The translations under genes and the position numbers were made by a program. Below, one piece after another: positions 18,281 to 27,524 of a stretch of DNA of 64,000 nucleotides; position 1 is the first letter of the stretch; each line of letters opens with the position of its first letter. Source of the stretch: an uncultured Lachnospiraceae bacterium. GTDB lineage: Bacteria; Bacillota; Clostridia; Lachnospirales; Lachnospiraceae. Location of the stretch: assembly GCA_910577655.1 (NCBI GenBank), contig CAJTOW010000002.1, forward strand, positions 1 through 64,000, written 5' to 3'. The notes under the pieces were generated by a model. It made no database searches and was not told the origin of the DNA. It saw only the letters and a list, made by a program, of their open reading frames with translations.

Positions 18281-18303
18281 CCTGCCGGCCTGACGGCCGG
18301 AGG
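18281..18303 (+). other. Hairpin between fliR and flhB
   Basis: CCGGCC-TGAC-GGCCGG (18285-18300), extended by CCT/AGG around a single bulged G. It is GC-rich with no U run, so not a clear terminator. Confidence 0.5.
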
Positions 18304-18367
18304 TGCTTTATGGTACCAGAACCCTGGCAGTCAGCCGATTCCGGCTCCGGAAAGGAAGTGGTGGGGC

Positions 18368-19444
18368 TTGGCGGAGAGTAACGGACAAGAGAAAACCGAG
18401 CAACCTACCAGTAAACGGCGTAGCGATGCGAGGAAAGAGGGTAATGTACTACAGAGCCGCGAGATATCCACAGTCGTTATGCTTGTGGGCGTGTTCTGGG
18501 TTGCCCGGATCATGATGCCTCATATTTATGTGACACTCCGTGATTATATGAAGTGGCTTATAGGAGGCGCCGGACAGTCCCAGGCTTCCATGCTGACTTT
18601 TCAGCTGTTTGTGGCCACGGCTTCTGCTTTCATCAAGTGTGCCCTGCCCCTGCTTCTGGTGGCTATGGTCTGCGGAATCATCGCAGGCGGGGTACAGACC
18701 AGGTTTAATGTGACCTTCAAGGTGATCCGGCCCAAGTTCAGTAAGCTGAACCCCATCAAGGGGATCAGGAACATGTTTAGCATAAAGAAGGTTGTCGATC
18801 TTGTGAAGAACCTGATCAAGATCGCCATTCTCCTGCTGGTTCTCTACAATGTTATCAAGGATGACATTGAGCCTATTGCCAGGACCATTGATATGATCCC
18901 CTTTAATTCAGCGATCCTTATGCTGAACATGATGTTCACACTGGTTCTCAAGGTCTGTCTGGCATTTGCGGTTGTGGCGTTTTTCGACTATCTCTATCAG
19001 AGATGGGATTACGAGAGCAACTTGAAGATGACCAAGCAGGAAGTGAAGGATGAGTACAAGCAGACGGAAGGAAATCCGGAGATCAAGGGAAGGATCCGGC
19101 GGATCCAGCGTCAGATGGCCATGAGCCGTATGATGCAGAAGGTACCCCAGGCGGATGTGGTGGTGAAGAACCCGACCCATTTTGCCGTAGCCCTCAAATA
19201 TGACCCGGATAAGTACGGGGCCCCTGTTGTGCTGGCCAAGGGTCAGGACAGTCTGGCCCTGCGTATTATCGCAAAGGCCGAAGAGAGCGGGGTATACGTA
19301 CTGGAGAACAAGCCTCTTGCCAGAGCCTTGTATGCTTCCTGTGAACTGGACCGGGAGATTCCGGCCGAGTACTATGGCGCTGTGGCGGAGATCCTGGTAT
19401 ATATTTATAAGGCCAGCCACCGGGAGGATATGTTTAACCGGTAG
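18368..19444 (+). CDS. flhB: Flagellar export switch protein FlhB
   Basis: A 358-residue protein with four membrane helices and a cytoplasmic C-terminal domain. The self-cleavage motif NPTH is at about residue 264 (VVVKNPTHFAVALKYDP), followed by the conserved ALRIIAKAEESGVYVLENKPLARALY. The N-terminus (EKTEQPTSKRRSDARKEGNV) is typical. Translation starts at TTG (18368) behind AAAGGAAG. A separate gene (43440-43775) encodes a copy of only the cleaved C-terminal part. Confidence 0.95.
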   Translation: MAESNGQEKTEQPTSKRRSDARKEGNVLQSREISTVVMLVGVFWVARIMMPHIYVTLRDYMKWLIGGAGQSQASMLTFQLFVATASAFIKCALPLLLVAMVCGIIAGGVQTRFNVTFKVIRPKFSKLNPIKGIRNMFSIKKVVDLVKNLIKIAILLLVLYNVIKDDIEPIARTIDMIPFNSAILMLNMMFTLVLKVCLAFAVVAFFDYLYQRWDYESNLKMTKQEVKDEYKQTEGNPEIKGRIRRIQRQMAMSRMMQKVPQADVVVKNPTHFAVALKYDPDKYGAPVVLAKGQDSLALRIIAKAEESGVYVLENKPLARALYASCELDREIPAEYYGAVAEILVYIYKASHREDMFNR

Positions 19445-19627
19445 CTCATATTTCATATAAGGTGTTTCATATGTACAGAGCCTGTCTCAGGCAGGTTTTG
19501 GCATATTTGTAAGAATAATGCAGTCTGGTCATGTCAGGCCTTCAGGTTTCAGAGATCATCCCGGAGCCGGAGGGCACGGGGGCCTCCCTTGTACATGGCC
19601 AAGACGGAAACTGATGGAGTAAGCAGG

Positions 19628-21766
19628 ATGAAGAAGTTACTGAACTATTCGGTGGTACTGTTCGTACTCACGGTAGTATTGCTGCTGATCATACCGCTGC
19701 CTGCGGCACTGGTAGATGTGGCGATTATCTTGAATATGTCCCTTTCCATGATGATCCTTGTGATTACCATGACCATCCGGGAACCACTGGAATTTGCTAT
19801 ATTCCCTTCGCTGCTGTTGATCACCACCCTGTTCCGGCTGGGCATCAATGTGTCCACTACCAGGAACATCCTGACCAACGGAGGTTCTTCCGGAAGCGTC
19901 ATCAAGGCTTTCGGTGATTTCGTTCTCCAGGGCAATGTGGTGGTAGGTATCATCATCTACCTGATCATCGTTTTGATGCAGTTCATTGTTATCACCAAGG
20001 GCGCGGAGCGTGTGGCTGAGGTGGCAGCCAGGTTCAACCTGGACGCCATGCCTGGTAAACAGATGGCCATTGACGCGGACTTAAGCTCTGGGCTGATTGA
20101 TGAACAGCAGGCAAAGACGCGAAGAGAAAAGATACAGAGGGAAGCGGACTTTTACGGGTCCATGGATGGTGCTACAAAGATCGTAAAGGGCGATTCAGTC
20201 ATGTCCCTGATCACCACGGCCATCAACCTGGTAGGCGGCAGCATCATCGGAATCATCCAGTCGGGTGACACGCTTGCGGATGTCATGACCACCTACTCCA
20301 TAGCAACTGTAGGTGACGGTCTGGTAGGCCAGATCCCGTCCCTTCTGATCTCCACAGCCACCGGTATGATTGTTACCAGGGCCGTGGCGGAAGGCAGTCT
20401 GAACGAAGATATATCCAAGCAGTTCCTGGCACAGCCACAGGCCATTATGATGAGTGGTATCGCGGTGGCGATCATGACCGTAATCCCGGGGATGCCGGTG
20501 ATCCAGATGGGGATCGTCGCCATCGGTCTGGTGTCAGGCGGCTATTATTTAAGCAGACGGATCCAGCAGGAACCGTCCTATGTGACCTCTGCCATGTACC
20601 GTGAGGCCGAGGCCGGGGCACTGTCCGGCGGGGAGTCATCTCCCCAGGAGGAGGAGCCCAGGCCCGTTACCGAGGAGGAGTACTTTAAGGATGTCAACAA
20701 TGTCTACACCCTCCTGGCAGTGGAACCTATTGAAATGGAATTCGGCTATAGCCTGATTCCCCTTGCGGATGAGTCCGTAGGCGGAAGGCTGATCAGCCGT
20801 ATCGTAATATTCCGCAGACAGTATGCCCAGGATATGGGATTTGTGATCCCTTCCATCCGTCTGCGGGACAGTTCGGGCTTGAGTATTAACCAGTATTGTA
20901 TTAAAATTAAAGGAGAGGAAGTTGCCAGCGGAGAGATCCTCATGGATTATTTCCTGGCACTGGAGCCAGAGCATCTGGAGCGGGAGGTAGACGGTATCGA
21001 GACCATCGAGCCGGCCTACGGAATCCCCAGCCGGTGGATCCGGCCGGAGGACCGGGAGCGGGCGGAGCTGTATGGCTATACAGTTATTGATCCGCTGTCC
21101 GTTATGGTCACCCACCTGTCGGAGGTTATCAAGCAGCATGCCTATGAGCTGATGACCAGACAGGAAGTGATCCACCTGATCGAGAACGTCAAGAAGACGG
21201 CGCCGGAGCTTGTGGAGGAGGCATTCCCGCAGCTTATCTCCTATGGCCTGTTCCAGAGGATCCTGATCAGCCTTCTGAAAGAGGGCGTACCCATCAAGGA
21301 TCTGGAGACTATCATTGAGACCACCATTGAGGCCATCACAGAGACCGGACTTCCGGTCAAGGATCTGGACGGCATCATTGAGCGGATCAGGAACAGCCTG
21401 AAACGTACCATCACCCGCATGTACTGCGAGGATGGTAGTATGAAAGTCATTACCCTGGAGTCTGAACTGGAGCGTACCATGGTGGGCTCCTTGTCCAAAG
21501 GGGAGTCGGGCTATTATCTGGCCCTTAGTCCAGAAGTGCTCCAGAGTCTGATCCGTCAGCTGGCGGAACAGCTTAAGAAATTTAACGGAATATCCCAGAG
21601 TCCGGTGATACTGACATCACAAGTCATGCGAATGCATTTTTATCGATTGATAGACCAGTTTTATCCCAATGTGCGGGTATTGTCCTTTAATGAAATTTCC
21701 AACAATATCCAGATACAGTCCATTGGAAGCCTGAAACTGGAGAAACCAGGTGCAAGAGGCGCATAA
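19628..21766 (+). CDS. flhA: Flagellar export protein FlhA
   Basis: A 712-residue core component of the export gate. The N-terminal half has about eight membrane helices; the signature cytoplasmic loop AARFNLDAMPGKQMAIDADL followed by TRREKIQREADFYGSMDGA is near residues 135-185. The C-terminal half is the docking platform for chaperone-substrate complexes. I chose the ATG at 19628 (GGAG 8 bases upstream); the frame is open to 19589 with a TTG and an ATG at 19595. The next gene is fliA: flhF and flhG, often found here, are absent. Confidence 0.95.
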   Translation: MKKLLNYSVVLFVLTVVLLLIIPLPAALVDVAIILNMSLSMMILVITMTIREPLEFAIFPSLLLITTLFRLGINVSTTRNILTNGGSSGSVIKAFGDFVLQGNVVVGIIIYLIIVLMQFIVITKGAERVAEVAARFNLDAMPGKQMAIDADLSSGLIDEQQAKTRREKIQREADFYGSMDGATKIVKGDSVMSLITTAINLVGGSIIGIIQSGDTLADVMTTYSIATVGDGLVGQIPSLLISTATGMIVTRAVAEGSLNEDISKQFLAQPQAIMMSGIAVAIMTVIPGMPVIQMGIVAIGLVSGGYYLSRRIQQEPSYVTSAMYREAEAGALSGGESSPQEEEPRPVTEEEYFKDVNNVYTLLAVEPIEMEFGYSLIPLADESVGGRLISRIVIFRRQYAQDMGFVIPSIRLRDSSGLSINQYCIKIKGEEVASGEILMDYFLALEPEHLEREVDGIETIEPAYGIPSRWIRPEDRERAELYGYTVIDPLSVMVTHLSEVIKQHAYELMTRQEVIHLIENVKKTAPELVEEAFPQLISYGLFQRILISLLKEGVPIKDLETIIETTIEAITETGLPVKDLDGIIERIRNSLKRTITRMYCEDGSMKVITLESELERTMVGSLSKGESGYYLALSPEVLQSLIRQLAEQLKKFNGISQSPVILTSQVMRMHFYRLIDQFYPNVRVLSFNEISNNIQIQSIGSLKLEKPGARGA

Positions 21767-21802
21767 GCTTTTATAGTAAAGTAAAGGCAGAGGGTGATAT
21801 AC

Positions 21803-22573
21803 ATGCATCAGTCGGATGAATTGAAGGAAAAGACAAACGAAGAACTGTTTGCCTTGTATTTTGAGGAGAAACAGCAGCAGGTCAAGCAGGAACTGACCCT
21901 CCGGTATGTATATATCGTCCGGGCGATCGCGGCGCAGATGCGCAGCCTTTACTCTGGAACCATGCAGATGGAAGATATTATCAACGAAGGTGTCATAGCC
22001 ATTATGAAGGGAATCGACCGGTATGATCCGCAGAAGGACAACAAGTTTGAGACCTTCATATCCCGAAGGATACGGGGTATGGTTATTGACCTGGTACGGA
22101 AGAATGACTGGATGCCAAGAGATTACCACCGGCAGAGCAAGTCCATTGAGGCGGCCCGTCTTCTGCTTACAGATGAGCTGGAGCGGCCGCCCTCAGACGA
22201 AGAGATCGCGGACTATTTACAGATGGATGTGAAGAAATGCCAGAAGATCCAGAGGATGAGTTCCATGGTGAATGTACTCTCGCTGGATATGGTCATGGGG
22301 GATGACGATGAGCGCCAGCCAGTCCAGATTCCCAGTAATGATGTGGCCACCCAGCCGGAACGGGCATTCTTGAGGGAGGAAGCGCTGCGGATTCTTACAG
22401 ACGGGATCAACAGTCTGAAAGAGAAGGAGAAGCTGGTTATCTCCCTGTACTATGTAGAGGAGCTTAACATGAGCCAGATTGCACAGGTATTGCAGGTCAG
22501 TGAACCCAGGGTTTCCCAGATTCACAGTATGGCGATACGTAAGCTGAAGGCTTATATGAATACAAATCATTAG
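21803..22573 (+). CDS. fliA: RNA polymerase sigma-28 factor FliA/SigD
   Basis: A 256-residue alternative sigma factor. Region 2 is seen in MEDIINEGVIAIMKGIDRYDPQKDNKFETF and IRGMVIDLVRKNDW, region 3 around 115-150, and region 4 in LKEKEKLVISLYYVEELNMSQIAQVLQVSEPRVSQIH. It directs transcription of late flagellar genes, whose promoters (TAAA-like -35, GCCGATAA -10) appear in this window. FlgM, its anti-sigma factor, is encoded at 41456-41764. ATG 21803 is preferred to the GTG at 21794. Confidence 0.95.
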   Translation: MHQSDELKEKTNEELFALYFEEKQQQVKQELTLRYVYIVRAIAAQMRSLYSGTMQMEDIINEGVIAIMKGIDRYDPQKDNKFETFISRRIRGMVIDLVRKNDWMPRDYHRQSKSIEAARLLLTDELERPPSDEEIADYLQMDVKKCQKIQRMSSMVNVLSLDMVMGDDDERQPVQIPSNDVATQPERAFLREEALRILTDGINSLKEKEKLVISLYYVEELNMSQIAQVLQVSEPRVSQIHSMAIRKLKAYMNTNH

Positions 22574-22599
22574 GACAGCAAAGTAAGGAGGAGACAGCG

Positions 22600-23412
22600 A
22601 TGTATCAGGGTTTTTATGATCTGGCGTCCGGTATGCTGACACAGAGCAGGAATCTGAATGTGATCAGTAACAACATGGTGAATGTCCAGACAGCCGGATA
22701 TAAGCAGGACAGAATGGTCAGCAGCACCTTCCAGGAGGAGATGATCTACCGGACCGGCAGACAGAGCAAAGGGAATCCGACGGCTCTTGCCACCAGCTCA
22801 CGGATCAAGTCCGCATCCAGGACTTATGTCAATTATGAGCAGGGGGGCTTTGAGCAGACAGACGGGATCTATGATTTCGCTCTTGCAGACAAGGGATTTT
22901 TCTGCATCCAGACTCCCGAAGGGGAACGCTACACACGCAACGGCTCCTTCTCAGTGGATAATGAAGGTTATCTGGTGTTAGAGGAATTCGGAAGGGTACT
23001 TTCCACCGACGATTCCCCCATCCAGATTGACAACGAGAATTTTTCCGTGGATTCACGGGGCCATATCACAGCCCGGATCATTACCGGCGGCGGCACCGGC
23101 GAGGATGCGGGGGAAACCGAAGTGGAGGACCGGGATTACGGGACTCTCAAGGTGGTGGACTTTGCGGATTACGACCAGCTCCATAAGGAAGACAACGGTC
23201 TGATCTCCACGGCCCAGGCGCCTGTCGCCGGCGATGAGGAGGCAGCTGGACCGGCGATTGTGTGGCAGGCCATAGAGAAGTCCAATGTGGATATGGTGGA
23301 GGAGATGACTGCCATGATGTCCTCCCAGAGAGCGCTTCAGAGTGCTGCCCAGGTACTCAGGATGTACGACCAGATCATGAGTAAGTCAGTGACGGATATC
23401 GGAAGACTGTAA
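22600..23412 (+). CDS. Flagellar basal-body rod protein, FlgF/FlhO-like
   Basis: A 270-residue rod/hook-family protein. The N-terminal motif SRNLNVISNNMVNVQTAGYKQD (about residues 16-37) and the C-terminal SNVDMVEEMTAMMSSQRALQSAAQVL are the two halves of the family coiled coil. The GFF motif (DKGFFCIQTPEGERYTRNGSF) is near residue 100. It lies just before a second rod-family gene, like the flhO-flhP pair of Bacillus. FlgF versus FlgG assignment is uncertain. AAGGAGGA precedes the ATG. Confidence 0.88.
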   Translation: MYQGFYDLASGMLTQSRNLNVISNNMVNVQTAGYKQDRMVSSTFQEEMIYRTGRQSKGNPTALATSSRIKSASRTYVNYEQGGFEQTDGIYDFALADKGFFCIQTPEGERYTRNGSFSVDNEGYLVLEEFGRVLSTDDSPIQIDNENFSVDSRGHITARIITGGGTGEDAGETEVEDRDYGTLKVVDFADYDQLHKEDNGLISTAQAPVAGDEEAAGPAIVWQAIEKSNVDMVEEMTAMMSSQRALQSAAQVLRMYDQIMSKSVTDIGRL

Positions 23413-23432
23413 TTTTAAGGAGAACATGAGAT

Positions 23433-24224
23433 ATGGATATGTCATTTTATGTTGGGGCCCTGGGCGCTTCCAATTGTACGGAGAAGCTCAGCGTCATTTC
23501 CAACAACCTGGCCAACGTGAACAATACAGCTTTCAAACCAAAGACTGCTGTGTTCGCAGAGCTGATCAATTATAACCTGAATGATTCACCGGAGGCGGTG
23601 ACGGAGCTTCAGGCCGGTGCAGGCATGAAGCTGTCCAGAACCTATACCGGGTTTGATGTGGCAGCGATCCATCAGACTGGATCAGAGCTTGATTACGCCA
23701 TTATGGAGCCCAATGCTTTCTTTATGGTGGAGGATCCGGCTACCGGGCAGATCACCTATACCCGTAACGGTCATTTCCACCGCGGCGAGATGGAGGATGG
23801 TTTCTATCTTTTCACAGATGCAGGCAAGCGGGTGCTGGACCAGAACCAGGAGCCGCTGCTTCTGGAGGTGAAGGATGTGGAACGTCTTCAGGCGGAGATG
23901 GAGGAAGACTTCGAAGCAGAAGAAGATGACGACGACGAAGATGACGAGGACGATGACAGTCCCAGGGTAAGTATCTATACCTTCCAGAATCCCAGCCGTC
24001 TGATGAGCGTGGGCAATGGTGAATATGTGCCCATGGATGAGGGCGTGGAAGCTACTCTGGTGGAGAATCCCAATCTGGCCCAGGGAGCTGTGGAAGCCTC
24101 AGGTACAGATGTGGCAAAGGAATTCACCCGTCTGATTGAATGCCAGCGCGCCTTCTCTTATGCGCTTAAGATGGTACAGACCTCAGACGAAATAACAAAC
24201 ACCATCAACAACCTGAGAGGATGA
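23433..24224 (+). CDS. flgG: Flagellar distal rod protein FlgG-like
   Basis: A 263-residue rod/hook-family protein with LSVISNNLANVNNTAFKPK near residues 19-37 and the C-terminal GAVEASGTDVAKEFTRLIECQRAFSYALKM. ITYTRNGHFHRG marks the GFF/TRNG region. Between about residues 157 and 178 there is a run of almost only Asp and Glu (18 of 22), in a place where related rod proteins have an ordinary loop. The first 25 residues contain a cysteine, and another lies in the C-terminal helix. Confidence 0.85.
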   Translation: MDMSFYVGALGASNCTEKLSVISNNLANVNNTAFKPKTAVFAELINYNLNDSPEAVTELQAGAGMKLSRTYTGFDVAAIHQTGSELDYAIMEPNAFFMVEDPATGQITYTRNGHFHRGEMEDGFYLFTDAGKRVLDQNQEPLLLEVKDVERLQAEMEEDFEAEEDDDDEDDEDDDSPRVSIYTFQNPSRLMSVGNGEYVPMDEGVEATLVENPNLAQGAVEASGTDVAKEFTRLIECQRAFSYALKMVQTSDEITNTINNLRG

Positions 24225-24246
24225 TGGTAGAAAGACGAGGGCATAT

Positions 24247-24867
24247 ATGAAACTCAGAGCGTATGAAGATTTGAACCTTCAGGAGCTGGATGTGATGAGG
24301 GAGATCGGAAGTATCGGTACCAGCCATGCGGCGACCTCCCTTTCCAAGATGCTCCAGAAAGAAATAAGGATTTCCATTCCCCAGGTAAGCATCCTGGGTT
24401 ACGATCAGGCAGTAGACCAGATCGGTGATGTAGAGAGTCTGGCCTCCGCTACCCTGGTGAAGATGTCAGGGGATGTGGAGGGACTGATGCTGTTCCTTTT
24501 CAATCTGGACTTTGCCAATACGGTGCTGGAGCGAGTGATTGGGGAAGCCTATAATGGATTTGAGGAGATGGATCAGCTGGCCTACTCTGCACTGACGGAG
24601 ATCGGCAACATTATCATATGTTCCTATATCAATGCGTTCTCCCAGCTGGTGAATGTGGATATCGATTTGTCTGTACCAAGCGCTACAGTAAATATGCTTG
24701 GGGCGATCCTGACTGTGCCCATTGCAGAGTACGGCTATGACACCGACAAGCTGATGTACTGCAATGCAGATTTTGTCATGGAGGGGAAACAATTGTCAGC
24801 CTGGCTTCTGATGCTTCCTGACATTCCATCCCTGAACAATATTTTGGAGAAGTTAGGAGTTTCATAG
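24247..24867 (+). CDS. cheC: CheY-P phosphatase CheC
   Basis: A 206-residue CheC phosphatase that lowers CheY-P and pairs with CheD. The first catalytic half-site reads VMREIGSIGTSHAA, with E19 but Ser22 instead of the usual Asn. The second, SALTEIGNIIICSY, keeps both Glu and Asn. So one of the two sites looks degenerate. The stop codon abuts the cheD start, as in many Bacillota. Confidence 0.93.
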   Translation: MKLRAYEDLNLQELDVMREIGSIGTSHAATSLSKMLQKEIRISIPQVSILGYDQAVDQIGDVESLASATLVKMSGDVEGLMLFLFNLDFANTVLERVIGEAYNGFEEMDQLAYSALTEIGNIIICSYINAFSQLVNVDIDLSVPSATVNMLGAILTVPIAEYGYDTDKLMYCNADFVMEGKQLSAWLLMLPDIPSLNNILEKLGVS

Positions 24868-24869
24868 TG

Positions 24870-25352
24870 ATGGAGAAAGAACTAAAAGTTGGAATTGGGG
24901 ATATGAAGCTGAGCAGAGGAGAGGGGCGGATCATCACTTACGCTCTGGGTTCCTGTATTGGGATAACCTTTTACGATCCGGCGATCAGGCTGGGAGCTTT
25001 GCTGCATATCATGCTTCCGGCAAGATTCAATGATAAGGATCCCAATGTCTTTAAGTACGCGGATACGGGAATCCAGGAAACCTTGCGGAAGCTGTCGGCA
25101 TTTGGGATGATGAAGTCACGAACTGTGATCAAGATCGCAGGCGGGGCCAAGATGTTCGAGATCAGCGGCAATTCGGATTTCGGCAACATTGGACAGAGGA
25201 ATGCGGCCAGCGTAAAGAAGATACTGCAGCAGGCAGGCTTCCGGATCATGGCAGAGGACACCGGCGGTTCCCACGCCAGGACCATGTACATAGACCTGGC
25301 CAACGGAGACGTGGTAGTACGCAGCTTTGGCAGGCCGGAGCGGCATTTGTAG
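24870..25352 (+). CDS. cheD: Chemoreceptor glutamine deamidase CheD
   Basis: About 160 residues. CheD deamidates glutamines of chemoreceptors and binds CheC. The catalytic Cys is in ALGSCIGITFYD (about residue 30) and the His in LGALLHIMLPA (about 46). KIAGGAKMF and RNAASVKKILQ are family motifs. The ATG at 24870 follows GGAG; a GTG at 24867 overlapping the cheC stop is equally possible. Confidence 0.94.
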   Translation: MEKELKVGIGDMKLSRGEGRIITYALGSCIGITFYDPAIRLGALLHIMLPARFNDKDPNVFKYADTGIQETLRKLSAFGMMKSRTVIKIAGGAKMFEISGNSDFGNIGQRNAASVKKILQQAGFRIMAEDTGGSHARTMYIDLANGDVVVRSFGRPERHL

Positions 25353-25375
25353 AGAAGAGAGAGGGGAGAAAGACC

Positions 25376-26338
25376 ATGGCAGAGAGGAAAATGAAGAGCA
25401 GGAGCGGAATACTTCTGGAATCCGGTACCAATGAGATCGAGGTTATGAAGTTCCGTGTCCAGGGAGAGCTTTACGGCATTAATGTTGCGAAGGTGCAGGA
25501 GATCATCATGAGCGCGAAAGTGAAGCCCATGCCCAAGGCCCACCCGGCAGTAGAGGGAATCTTCAAACCAAGAGAGAGTCTGATCACAGTGATCAATCTG
25601 TCCTGCTATCTGTCCGGAATGGATGTGGAGAATGGCCCCAGGGATCTCTTTATTGTGACGAATTTTAACCGGATGACCGTAGCCTTCCGCGTCCAGAGTA
25701 TCGAGGGTATCAGCCGGATCTCCTGGAAGGATATCCAGAAACCGGATAAGACCATCGCCAATGGCGATGAGAGTGTAGCTACGGGTATCGCCCAGTGCGA
25801 CAATCAGCTGGTGACGATTCTTGACTTTGAGAAGATTGTGGCGGAGATCGCCCCGGAGACCACCATTCAGATGTCCGAGATCGAGGAGCTGGGTGATCGT
25901 CCTCTGTGCGACAGTCCCATTGTCATTGCAGAGGATTCCATCCTTCTGCGCAAGATGATCGATGACTCTCTGCAGCGGGCCGGCTTTACCAACCTGCGCG
26001 ACTTTACCAATGGGCAGGAGGCCTGGGATTATCTCCACTCGATCCGCAACTCCCCGGATCTCTACAATGAGGTGAATCTGGTGATCACGGATATCGAGAT
26101 GCCGGAGATGGACGGACACCGCCTGACGAAGCTGATCAAGGATGACGAGCGTCTGAAGAAGCTTCCCGTGGTGATCTTCTCTTCCCTGATCGATGACCAG
26201 ATGCGCAAGAAGGGCAAGGATCTGGGCGCTGACGAGCAGCTGACCAAGCCGGAGATCGGACACCTGGTGCTGATTCTGGATGAATTGCTGGATAAGTTCC
26301 GCAGAACCATGGAGGCGGAGGCGCAGATGAACGGATAA
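25376..26338 (+). CDS. cheV: Chemotaxis coupling protein CheV
   Basis: A 320-residue protein with an N-terminal CheW-like domain (about 15-160) and a C-terminal receiver domain (about 180-310). The receiver Asp is in LVITDIEMPEMDGHRL and the signalling Lys in QLTKPE. CheV links receptors to CheA and adapts with phosphorylation. It closes the fla/che operon. After it, 26339-26436 is rich in short palindromes (GGCGGATCCGCC), perhaps part of a terminator, but no clean stem with a U tract is visible. Confidence 0.94.
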   Translation: MAERKMKSRSGILLESGTNEIEVMKFRVQGELYGINVAKVQEIIMSAKVKPMPKAHPAVEGIFKPRESLITVINLSCYLSGMDVENGPRDLFIVTNFNRMTVAFRVQSIEGISRISWKDIQKPDKTIANGDESVATGIAQCDNQLVTILDFEKIVAEIAPETTIQMSEIEELGDRPLCDSPIVIAEDSILLRKMIDDSLQRAGFTNLRDFTNGQEAWDYLHSIRNSPDLYNEVNLVITDIEMPEMDGHRLTKLIKDDERLKKLPVVIFSSLIDDQMRKKGKDLGADEQLTKPEIGHLVLILDELLDKFRRTMEAEAQMNG

Positions 26339-26436
26339 GGCCTTGCAGCCGGAACAGCCGGAGGCGGATCCGCCGGTGAGCAAATGAAGCCGGATCCGTT
26401 TCGTCCGGATGTGTGGATTTGAAGGGAATGATTTAT

Positions 26437-27405
26437 ATGTTTTTTAAGAAACTGCAGGAGCGTGGGCATAAGCAGCCCAGGCGCACAGGTCTGTGTACTC
26501 TTGGAACGGTGCTTCTTGCGGGCGTTCTCAGCGTCTCCCCGGCTCTGGCCGTATCTACTGCCTACGGCAGGGAAGGCAGCTGGGAGCAGGACAAGAAGCG
26601 GTGGCGGTACATGTATGGCCCGGATACGCCGGCGGAGGACGAGTGGATCGTAGAAGACGGCAAGGAGTATTATGTAGACTCCAAAGGCTACATGAAAACC
26701 GGCTGGTTTACAGATCCGTCTGACGGCAACAAGTATTATCTTGGCGAAGATGGGGCAAAATGTTATAATAGCTTTACAAAGGATGATAAGTATGTAGGGC
26801 CGGAGGGTACGGTGGTGGAGCGGTTCGACACCTGGCGCAAGGCCGTGAAGAAGGAGCTTAACTCCATTCTCAAGAGCCGTGAGTACAAGGCTCTTGAAGA
26901 AGCCATGCGGCCCGGATTTCTTCTGGCAGATCTCAACAACGACAGCTACAAGGATCTGGCTATTGTGGACAATGCCGTGTCTCCCGGCCGCCTGCTGTAT
27001 GTAGGCATCTGGAATCCGGAGGAAGAAGAGTATTTCCTGGCTTCCCAGACGGACTGGGACAGCAAAGAGGGCTCCTATCTTACCCGGACGGTTCAGGAGC
27101 AGAACACCTGGCTGGTAGTGGACTATGGCAATGGCCTGGATCTGGATTATTTCGAATTGAAGCGGGATGGATATTCCTTTGACAACCAGTGGCATTTTAC
27201 TACAGATGTGGACGACTGGGATGATCTGGTCTACTATGTCAATGACATTGAGTGCGAGATGGAGGACTGGAACGCCAGCCGCGCAGAAGCTGCTTCCCAG
27301 GCAGGAGTCCCTGTAAGGGAAGGCTGGACTGTGCTCACAGACGAGGGGATCACTCAGGCTGTAGACCAGGCGCCTGTTGGGGATGAGCTTCTATTGTGGG
27401 AGTAA
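26437..27405 (+). CDS. Secreted protein with cell-wall-binding repeats
   Basis: A 322-residue exported protein. The ATG at 26437 has GAAGGGA upstream and gives a clean signal peptide (positively charged start, then GLCTLGTVLLAGVLSVSPALA). Residues 45-110 contain choline-binding-type repeats (EDGKEYYVDSKGYMKTGWF and NKYYLGEDG). The rest (about 120-322) is a domain I do not recognise, with a Ca-binding-like stretch LADLNNDSYKDLAIVDN reminiscent of VCBS/FG-GAP repeats. It is likely attached to the cell surface. Its link to flagella is only its position. Confidence 0.75.
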   Translation: MFFKKLQERGHKQPRRTGLCTLGTVLLAGVLSVSPALAVSTAYGREGSWEQDKKRWRYMYGPDTPAEDEWIVEDGKEYYVDSKGYMKTGWFTDPSDGNKYYLGEDGAKCYNSFTKDDKYVGPEGTVVERFDTWRKAVKKELNSILKSREYKALEEAMRPGFLLADLNNDSYKDLAIVDNAVSPGRLLYVGIWNPEEEEYFLASQTDWDSKEGSYLTRTVQEQNTWLVVDYGNGLDLDYFELKRDGYSFDNQWHFTTDVDDWDDLVYYVNDIECEMEDWNASRAEAASQAGVPVREGWTVLTDEGITQAVDQAPVGDELLLWE

Positions 27406-27524
27406 GGTGAAGGGAACGTGGCACGATGGTGCCTGCTTATGCCGGTATGCCCCATGGCAGACAGTCTGGCAGTTAAAAAAGAATTTAAAAAATACACGTA
27501 ATATGACAAATCGGAGGTAACGCT

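Noticed and set aside
18281..18303. Intrinsic terminator ending the operon before flhB
   Set aside because: The stem has no U tract, and flhB, flhA and fliA continue in the same direction without an obvious new promoter.
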